Source: Hofstenia miamia | Taxonomy: Eukaryota; Xenacoelomorpha; Acoela; Hofsteniidae | Reading direction: 5' to 3' | DNA length: 64,000 bases | Assembly: GCA_900660155.1 (NCBI GenBank) | Contig: CABFPE010000006.1 | Location: 2,606,512-2,670,511, forward strand | Part shown: positions 57,201-64,000 of the stretch, in pieces | Layout of the letters: each line of letters starts with the position of its first letter | Numbering within the stretch: the stretch's first letter is position 1 | Program-made: the position numbers and the translations under genes | Notes under the pieces: model-generated | Databases searched by the model: none | Seen by the model: the letters and a program-made list of their open reading frames with translations, nothing else | What the model was told of the DNA's origin: nothing

Positions 57201-58915
57201 AGAATAAAATTGTCAAATATCGTGTAATTTCTAAAATTAAATTTGTAGGGGATTCCAACTGCAGATCTTCCACGTGGACTAACATCTTGTTCAAATATAA
57301 TATAAAGAAACATCAACCATTTAGAAAACGATGAGCTTTTCAATTGTACAGAAGAAAATTTCAATTACATTTCCTTTCGGAAACATATTTAGCGTAATTA
57401 GAACCAAAATCCTAAAAGAAATTTGAAATGTCGGTAATAGAAGCACTAAGTGAGTGATGTGGGGGCGGAAATGCAACCTTAACTCGTGACTTATGTTACA
57501 GTTAGGGTGAAAAGGCCGCTAGTGGCTCTTTAAAAATCCTCAGCAAAATATTTTTGTTTTACCTTTTCAGTTCCTCACAGTGCATTTTTTAAATACATTA
57601 TTGTTACATATTGCATCTAAATCCCACCAAATTGCATGACAATTTTGAGTGATGTCATTAACTTATGCCATATGAGCAGGTCTTTTGGCGACGAGACCAT
57701 AAAACAAAGATTTTGATCAATAATTTGTCGTAATTAATTGTATCTTCATCTAAGTTAAATGTGGACACAATGTTAAAAGAAGAGATTATTAAATTTATGT
57801 TCATTAGACTGTTTTATGATAGTCAATATCATACGTATGATTATTTAATAGTTTTTATATTTTATATGGCGAAACTAAAATTTATTTTAGGTAGATAAAA
57901 ATTAAATTGTAATCTAAAATTTGAAATAAATGGTATCACTGGTGTATGTAATAATTGGAGCTCAAAGATTGGCAAAAAAATCTTAAATTACACCAGTGAA
58001 ATTAATAGCAAAATGCAAAAAGCTTTTATATTAACTTTAATACAATTTGTACTTGAAGTTAAATTACTTTTAGATTAAATTGTTTTAAAATGCAGAACCT
58101 AGTTTCCGGTTGAGAAACTTTTCCATTTGGTAAATATTCATTTATTACTACGTTTGAAATAGTATTCACAAATATAACAAAATTGCACTCTACTGCTTCA
58201 AAAAGCATAAAAAAATGAACTTTAAAAATTCAAAACGGGTAAATCAAGCATAAATATCAAGATTTAACGCATGAATTTCTTCTGGACTGATTCATAAGGT
58301 TAGGTCTACACATTTTAAAATAATGGCAAAACATGGATTATTTTTTTGAGATGAAAGAAAAATTTTTAAAAAATGTAAAAAATTTGCAGGATAAATATTA
58401 TCATTGAAAATATTTAGTCATGACGAAATCATCACACCCATGGGATGAAATCAAGCTTTGTCTTCATGTATCAATAGATTCGTTGAACATTCATAACAAA
58501 TTTAGAGGTGGGGTTAGGGCAAAATATAACATACTTATTCCATCTCTGATTTATGAAAATTCTTAATTAACTATATATCAATCAATATCAAGAAGAGATT
58601 AAGAATAGTTAGCATTTCAATTACAACAGGGATTTGTAGGTATATCAGATATGCCGCAAACATTCACTTCGTGGGTAGATTGGATTACAAACTCTAATCG
58701 ATTTCAAAAATAGCAACAACGCTGAGATTCCGCACATTAATATAAACATGGAACAACTGCAAGTATTCTTTGGAATACCATTCTTTTGTCAAAGCATTGA
58801 ATATTTTATATATCAATGAAATGGGTTGCAATGATCGAGATACAATTTGAAAATTCTTTTATGCATATTAACCTTCAACACCCTGGGGATTTTTTAAAAA
58901 ATTTCATGATCCTAT
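54205..58915. other. long stretch without recognised genes
   Basis: No gene called. Two short minus frames (55189-55410 and 57176-57364) have no recognisable domain. A patch at 55855-55975 has repeated GGGCC/GGCCC words (ATGGGCCGAAAATGGG, TGGGCCTTAACTTTTTGGCCC) and may be a decayed element end. The rest is AT-rich. Confidence 0.5.
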
Positions 58916-58924
58916 AAAAAATGG

Positions 58925-59285
58925 GGGCCCGCGACCTCTGACATTGCGCACGGCACGCCTCAATTGGTTTGGAATATCTTTGCACATATCAAGAAACAGT
59001 CAAAGTTTTTTGTTGCCTCCAGGGGCTCAAAAACTTCTAAATACATTAACACTAAGTATGGAGAGCATTTTGATCTTTTTCAAAAATTCGAAAATTTCAA
59101 AGAAAACTTATTAATCTATTCAACAATCTCTGCCACAACAACATTGCATTAATGCATGTTCCCCAATAAACCTACCCATGCCCCAAGATTTTCAAATTTG
59201 GAAATAGGCTTGGAGAAAATTCGTTGTAAATGTGGAAAAACGGTTTGTCCTTTAAAACGGACGCTAGCCTGTTTAAGGATAAATT
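58925..59285 (-). repeat. dispersed repeat family R1, copy A (reverse)
   Basis: Left edge: GGGGGCCCGCGACCTCTGAC, then ATTGCGCACGGCACGCC. Middle: AACACTAAGTATGGAGAGC. Right: GGCTTGGAGAAAATTCG, AATGTGGAAAAACGG, TTTGTCCTTTAAAACGGACG. All blocks have counterparts in copy B 880 bases further on, in the same order and orientation. A 62-codon frame inside is not a recognised gene. Confidence 0.75.
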
Positions 59286-59289
59286 GATG

Positions 59290-59800
59290 AACGTGCTTTA
59301 ACAGTTGACAGGAAATGGTTGGTTGGCCTGATTCTTCAAATATAATAGCTTTCTTACATTGTTACAATGATATGGGAAAATGTTTTGTAATAAAGTAAAT
59401 ATCAGTGATTCGCCTTGCACACGCATCTAACATTTTTAGAACCAAAAAACGAAAAAATAAGGTAATACATTCCATGAATAGAATGTGTCAATGACTGCCA
59501 AAGAAATTTGTTTAGTGAGAAAACTGATATACCAGATGTCTTCAATACTCACAAACAGACCTTAACTTTCTAGATTACAAAAGAATATTCTCACTAGGCC
59601 CTAAACACGTCCTAATGCTGAAACTGTTCTCGTACTAACCATATTTCCAAAAGAGATTTTTCAAAATCTGTGATGACTTCAACAAAAAAATTTTAAACGA
59701 TTACAACTCACCAACTAATAGAGATATTTAAAAAAAACATCACAAGATGAAGTATTGTCTCCTCTTTCTTTTTTTTCTGAAATTCGCGACTTGGTTCTCT
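59290..59800. other. non-coding stretch between R1 copies
   Basis: AT-rich; nothing recognised. Confidence 0.5.
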
Positions 59801-59804
59801 CCCT

Positions 59805-60190
59805 GCGCGACAACCTCTGACTTTGCGCACTGAAGGCGTGGACGGAACTCACCACAGAGACTGTCTTAAAAAAAACAAAATACTTTAGGGTAGTTGTTGT
59901 TCCCATTGGGATAGACCGCCTCATTATCTGAACACTAGGTATGGAAATAATTTGAATATTTTTGCAAAAATCGGTTTTCTCAAAGGAAAAAATTCTCATT
60001 TGCATCTAATTCAGGCATAAGTACATGTTTTAGTTTTAGCACATATCTTCATCATTGCATGAGCGGGACCTACTCCATATATGTGTCCATGTAAATACCT
60101 TTCAATACTTCTTAACAGGCTTGGATGAAATTTTCAAAATGCGGACAAATAGGTTTGTTACGTAAAAGTAACGCTAGTTGAAATAAGGTT
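59805..60190 (-). repeat. dispersed repeat family R1, copy B (reverse)
   Basis: Left edge: CGCGACAACCTCTGACTTTG followed by CGCACTGAAGGCG. Middle: AACACTAGGTATGGAAATA. Right: CATCATTGCATGAGCG, TGTGTCCATGTAAATACC, AACAGGCTTGGATGAAATTT and GTTACGTAAAAGTAACGC. The right third is the reverse complement of the 33.17-33.31 kb copy over about 130 bases. The 96-codon minus frame at 59715-60005 overlapping it is not considered a gene. Confidence 0.75.
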
Positions 60191-60312
60191 AATAAGATTT
60201 GGTACCTTACATCAAATGTAATGTTGCATATTTGTACACCGAGCTTGGATAGTAAAAGCTCAGAACAAGTTTGAAGTATTTTATTCTTCAACAATAATTT
60301 AAATGTAGTAAA

Positions 60313-60462
60313 CTATGCAAAGCATTCTGCTATTTTCTTGGTAATGAACTTCTGTTTTGAATAAACAAAAGCTACTTTTCTCGGCCGAGTCAAAGATTTC
60401 GATTGCTTCTTTTTGAAGGCTTCATACTCAGCTCTTTGCGGTATATTACTCAATGGTTGCAT
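60313..60462 (-). CDS. small anonymous ORF (49 codons)
   Basis: From the minus-strand ATG at 60460-60462 to a TAG at 60313-60315. It reads MQPLSNIPQRAEYEAFKKKQ, then SKSLTRPRKVAFVYSKQKFI, ending AECFA. The composition is unusually protein-like for this region, with basic clusters. The frame is open upstream to a TAA that directly follows an acceptor-like CTCTTCAG. No domain is recognised; it is short enough to be chance. Confidence 0.22.
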   Translation of the reverse strand: MQPLSNIPQRAEYEAFKKKQSKSLTRPRKVAFVYSKQKFITKKIAECFA

Positions 60463-60719
60463 TTTATTGATAGCCAATGCATGTTACTGAAGAGATTTAA
60501 TTTGTTATCTATACTAGTCTATTATAATATACCGACAGGAAAAATAATTTTCATTTATTTGAACATTTTGAATTTATTTTGTACATTTATACAGGGTAGC
60601 AAAGTTATATAGTTTACTCTAAGGAGAAAACAAAGTCTAAATATATTTGTAACGCGAGTTAGGGTTCCAACTCAACTCGAAGTGGTCTAGAATGTAAGAC
60701 GTCAACTCGCAGGGCCCTA

Positions 60720-60752
<33 letters not shown>

Positions 60753-60881
60753 GAATATTAAAAACAATATTCACTTGAGTCAGTAAAAATTTAAATGGAA
60801 TCCAATGTAGTCAGAATGCGCAAAACATAATACAACCAGGTTTACTTTGTGTATCCCAGAGTTTTGTACTCAAATTCTATN

Positions 60882-60923
<42 letters not shown>

Positions 60924-60930
60924 CATATAA
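60720..60930. repeat. (AT)n / 139-base copy / N / (AT)n composite
   Basis: (TA)n at 60720-60752 leads into a 139-base block (60742-60880) identical to 52015-52153, then a single N (60881), then (AT)n to about 60930. The arrangement suggests that a read or contig from 52 kb was used to fill this microsatellite gap. Confidence 0.9.
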
Positions 60931-60934
60931 TTTG

Positions 60935-61460
60935 ATAATATTATATAGGTATACCAGCCCGTAAGGGCAATTAGCGATAGAATTCATCTTCATTGAATGG
61001 TAATTTCCACATCCACACGCACCCAAAGAAATGTTAAGGCTGGTAAAGCAGGTACCACTAATACGCTACTAATATATACTAATACATATATATATATATT
61101 CATTGTAAGACAACAAGAAATATTACATGTTTGGAGCGTCTCCACTCATCGGCAGTACAAAATAATAAAAATAATAATTGTGGCAAATACACACTTATAA
61201 AATTGTAATTCGTAAACCTTATACGATGTTTAGCTTTTCACTCAATGTGCAGGAGCATACATGTTGACAAAATCAAAATATTATCTGTATCAAAAAAGTC
61301 ATAGCCGGCTGGTAGGACAAATTTATTGGCAATGCTAGTTGGTGGCCAAAAATTTAAAATTCCGACAGTTATTTGATGGTAACGGACATTAATCGGCCAT
61401 TTAGTCTGCTGTATATGGATGTAGTTAAATTGTAATATAGCAACAATACAATAAATAAAA
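60935..61460. other. non-coding stretch
   Basis: A 67-codon frame at 60997-61200 has no recognisable feature; a short AT run lies at 61085-61099. Confidence 0.5.
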
Positions 61461-61628
61461 CTTAAATTCGATGTTATGGAAGTAATTTACTACTTATATT
61501 ACTAAAAATAATATGAAGACATTAAACAACGTTGTTTGCTTCAACTTAAATTCGATGTTATGGAAGTAATTTACTACTTATATTACTAAAAATAATATGA
61601 AGACATTAAACAACGTTGTTTGCTTCAA
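61461..61628. repeat. tandem duplication, 2 x 84 bp
   Basis: The 84-base unit beginning CTTAAATTCGATGTTATGG and ending GTTGTTTGCTTCAA occurs twice in direct succession (61461-61544 and 61545-61628), apparently identical. No N at the junction, so it may be real. Confidence 0.97.
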
Positions 61629-61629
61629 A

Positions 61630-62400
61630 ACTTTGACAAAATTAAAACACAGAGGTTTGGACAATAATAAAATTTTGACTGGCAAAATGTAGTTATAGTA
61701 GAAAATCATGCTTTTACCGACCCTATTGGCCGAAATTACTTTCAAAAATAATTTTGGTGTTATCCGTATATATTGTTTAAAACCTTTTGATTTTGCTTTT
61801 TAGCACATAAAATACATAGCTTTCTGCTTCCCATATAAAGAAAGTAGCTTCACCAAACCCTGTATGGTTGCCAAGCGTTTTGATATATTTGTCACTGCAT
61901 TTTCCTACGTAATAGCTGTCATCAACGATGCTCATAAAAATGTTGGGAATTAATCACTGGTGGTTTGCAACAAATATATACTCACAAGCAATTATCTTAG
62001 GAATTCTGCACTGAAATAATTACAGTGTTCAATTGAACAGCACCAATTGGACTGAAACAAAATCCTAAACAGACCTGACCAGTCCAGTTGGACCTGCTTG
62101 GTAACTAGCCTATGTGGCCGAACCGGTTCCAACTCTGATATACGGATAATGGCAACTTTAAGGTCGGGTTGATATTAACAGCTGATAAATGCGAACTTCC
62201 GTAGAGGGGAAGTACGGTAAAGTCAAATGTAACTCCATATTCATTAGAAAAATATTTTCATTGTTAACTTTTAAATCACATCCGTTTTATATTTGCAATG
62301 TAATTGTGCTAATGAGTTAGTTAATAAGTGACTAGCCATCACTTAATTCGCATAATAACTACTTTCCCAAAATGTTTCCTTCCTGACATTAGTTTTGCAG
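61630..62400. other. non-coding stretch
   Basis: No gene recognised. At 62040-62130 there are repeated words of the GGACC/CCAGTCCAGTTGG type, a degenerate short repeat. Confidence 0.5.
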
Positions 62401-62452
62401 ATTTTGAAGTAATCATTAAAATATATGCAGATGTTGATGCTATTGACCTGCG
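62401..62452 (+). CDS. candidate 52-nt internal exon
   Basis: Bounded by a good acceptor (CCTGACATTAGTTTTGCAG, ending 62400) and a donor (CTGCG|GTAATT). The open frame (two bases, 16 codons, two bases) reads FEVIIKIYADVDAIDL, balanced in acidic and hydrophobic residues. It is too short for a family assignment. An opposite-strand frame (62339-62542) is also open. Could be chance. Confidence 0.22.
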
Positions 62453-62454
62453 GT

Positions 62455-63375
62455 AATTAGAACAGCTAAGGTTTAGCCTGTGCTTTTTGGGACTGCAAAC
62501 ACTTATGGGGGAATTACGATAAGAAAATGAAACATGGAACAAATATCCTTGATATCAGCCCAATCAAAATAGAGTGTTCAGAATTCTTATGACGTCGGAG
62601 CTTTGATGACATCATCAAATGTTAAATTTAGGGCTTTCGTTTGAAATCACTTGAATATTGGAGTTAACGGTTGAAAATAGTATTTAATAAAATGCGTTCC
62701 TAAATGATCAAATATAATTTACTCACTTACTGCACTTGTTTTTTGCAATAACAATAATAAAAAGTATAAAAAGCTTTTTGCAAAAATTGGAAGACTTCTC
62801 TCGGTTGAAAAATTACCACAAATAAAATGAGCAGATTTCATAGAGGTTATGACCTCTAATAAAACATAGGAAATACTACTTAGTCTCAACTGTAAGGAAA
62901 CTCTAAAATTTTTTTAGTGGTATTCAAAAGTTTATTTGGGGAGGAAATAGCCCTCCCCAGGTTAAATAGCGGTAATTCTTTTGTATATAATTTTGATTTA
63001 AATTAAAGAGAGTAAAAAGCCAGTTTCACCAGCTCAATGGATGAATTAGACATGATTTTTTCAGTCTATAGAATAAATTGAATTGAATGTATGATGGAAT
63101 ACAATTCTTTCTTGGGAAGAGTTTCAAATTCAGTTGGTATGAAAATAATAGAAAAAATATCATCAAAATAATCTTCAGAAACGAAAGAATAATTAACAGG
63201 ATGTAGTGGCACTATTACTAAGAAACGAAAGCGCATTAGTTCTGCCCACGTCAAATTTTAATAATTAATCTTGTTAGGCATATTTTTTCAATTATGTTAA
63301 TGCCTTGACTTCCTTCATATGAGTTAAAACATATAAAATAATTAAGTTAACGTTAAACTTCCATGCGTTTTGCCC
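62455..63375. other. non-coding stretch
   Basis: Contains a small GC-rich inverted pair GGGGAGG...CCTCCCC at about 62939-62959. A minus frame at 63066-63254 is not recognised. Confidence 0.5.
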
Positions 63376-63379
63376 ACAG

Positions 63380-63451
63380 TTTCAAACAAATTCCTACACG
63401 CCGCTCCAGCAACAGGCGAAATCTACTTAACCGGAGAATTTAGAAATATTG
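63380..63451 (+). CDS. candidate 72-nt internal exon, cadherin-repeat-like
   Basis: Acceptor TTTTGCCCACAG ends at 63379 and a weak donor (TTG|GTTAAA) follows 63451. The frame with two leading bases gives SNKFLHAAPATGEIYLTGEF followed by RNI. The PATGEIYLTGEF part resembles the strand-turn-strand of a cadherin repeat (xxTGxIxLxxxLD), but without the following LDxE motif. The match is short and suggestive only. Phases do not agree with the candidate exon at 62401-62452, so they are probably not neighbours in one transcript. Confidence 0.22.
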
Positions 63452-63589
63452 GTTAAAATTGCTTTTGCTTATGCACGACACTCGATTTCTCTTTCAATTG
63501 CTTGTAATTGGTCTTATAACGCATTTCAACTTTCAAAATTGAGATATATATGTTTGCTTTATTATATAGATCAAGCAAAATACACGAAT

Positions 63590-63730
63590 ACTGATTTCAC
63601 GAAAATTTCAAAACCCGACAACACACTGCGACATTGTCCAATCCTATAAAGAACTTTGAAATCTTTGGATATGAATACATCTATATGTGAATATGCTCCC
63701 AAGTATAGATGGAAATTTGTGCCTGAATTG
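63590..63730 (+). repeat. dispersed repeat family R1, core flank (forward)
   Basis: Contains ATTGTCCAATCCTATAAAG, TTTGAAATCTTTGGATATG and AATACATCTATATGTGAAT followed by ATGCTCCC, matching the R1 blocks of the 2.9, 21.65 and 39.5 kb copies. Confidence 0.6.
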
Positions 63731-63976
63731 CATGAGAGTATTATCTATTTTCAAAGATATGAAATCAATTTATGTAATTATTAATGGTAGCATCTAGTTC
63801 CATGAGATGAGGTACTAAGGATTTCTGTGGAGCTACGACAGAAGTGAAGAAATTGATGCCATGGATTGCAGAATTTTTTAAAATTCACTTTCTTTTTAAA
63901 TGAACAAAAACTTTTCTACATTTAAAAATCAACAATTGATGTACCATTAAATATATAAATCATAAACTTACACTAG

Positions 63977-64000
63977 TATATATATATATATATATATATA
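63977..64000. repeat. (TA)n microsatellite at window edge
   Basis: Dinucleotide run reaching the end of the window; it probably continues beyond. Confidence 0.95.

Noticed and set aside
1-64000. tRNA, rRNA and snRNA genes
   Set aside because: Scanned for T-loop type words (GGTTCGAATCC and variants) and conserved rRNA-like GC-rich blocks; none found in a convincing context.

Overview
This is a strongly AT-rich, gene-poor piece of animal (metazoan, most likely invertebrate) nuclear DNA from a draft assembly. Supporting this are a class A GPCR exon with canonical splice sites, the transposon mix (Tc1/mariner, hAT with a TTF finger, a CR1/L2-like LINE, a Penelope-like reverse transcriptase), many long (AT)n microsatellites, and runs or single Ns marking assembly joins. 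There is no operon-like packing and I saw no rRNA, tRNA or CRISPR array. I cannot name the species.

Layout. 0-9 kb: one anonymous ORF, a degenerate mariner (3.8 kb), a 5'-truncated LINE 3' end (5.8-6.65 kb) and a possible small exon (7.83 kb). 11-19.4 kb: a dense transposon graveyard with a DD34D mariner relative (13 kb, minus), a Penelope-like RT fragment (15.4-15.9 kb), a Tc1-like 5' portion (16.2-17.1 kb, minus) and a second Tc1-like relic (18.85-19.32 kb). 20.1-20.4 kb: a well-formed anonymous candidate exon on the minus strand. 25.7-27.6 kb: degenerate repeats and a hAT-like non-autonomous fragment. 29.2-30.7 kb: a class A GPCR exon (TM6-TM7-helix 8) present twice as identical 552-base blocks joined at a single N, very probably an assembly duplication. 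31.7 kb: a 4 x 56 bp tandem array. 33.6-38.6 kb: two more N-joined duplications and a possible CAGTGGC-ended element. 45.3-48.05 kb: a nearly complete but dead hAT transposon with a perfect 8-bp target-site duplication. 49.6 kb: a compact 264-bp inverted-repeat element. 51.37 kb: a probable terminal coding exon. 52.5-53.8 kb: a cluster of one inverted-repeat motif ending in a near-perfect 77-nt palindrome. 58.9-60.2 kb: two neighbouring copies of a dispersed repeat (here called R1) that also occurs at about eight other places. 60.7 kb: a 139-base block identical to one at 52.0 kb, bounded by (AT)n and an N.

How the genes work together: they do not form a pathway. The only functional host gene recognised is a fragment of one GPCR; the other host candidates are single anonymous exons whose reading frames and splice signals look plausible but which I could not assign. 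Everything else recognisable is decayed mobile DNA, repeat families and simple repeats. No clearly new biological system was found; the most useful new observations are the R1 family, the palindrome/terminal-repeat cluster, the 264-bp element and the systematic N-joined duplications.
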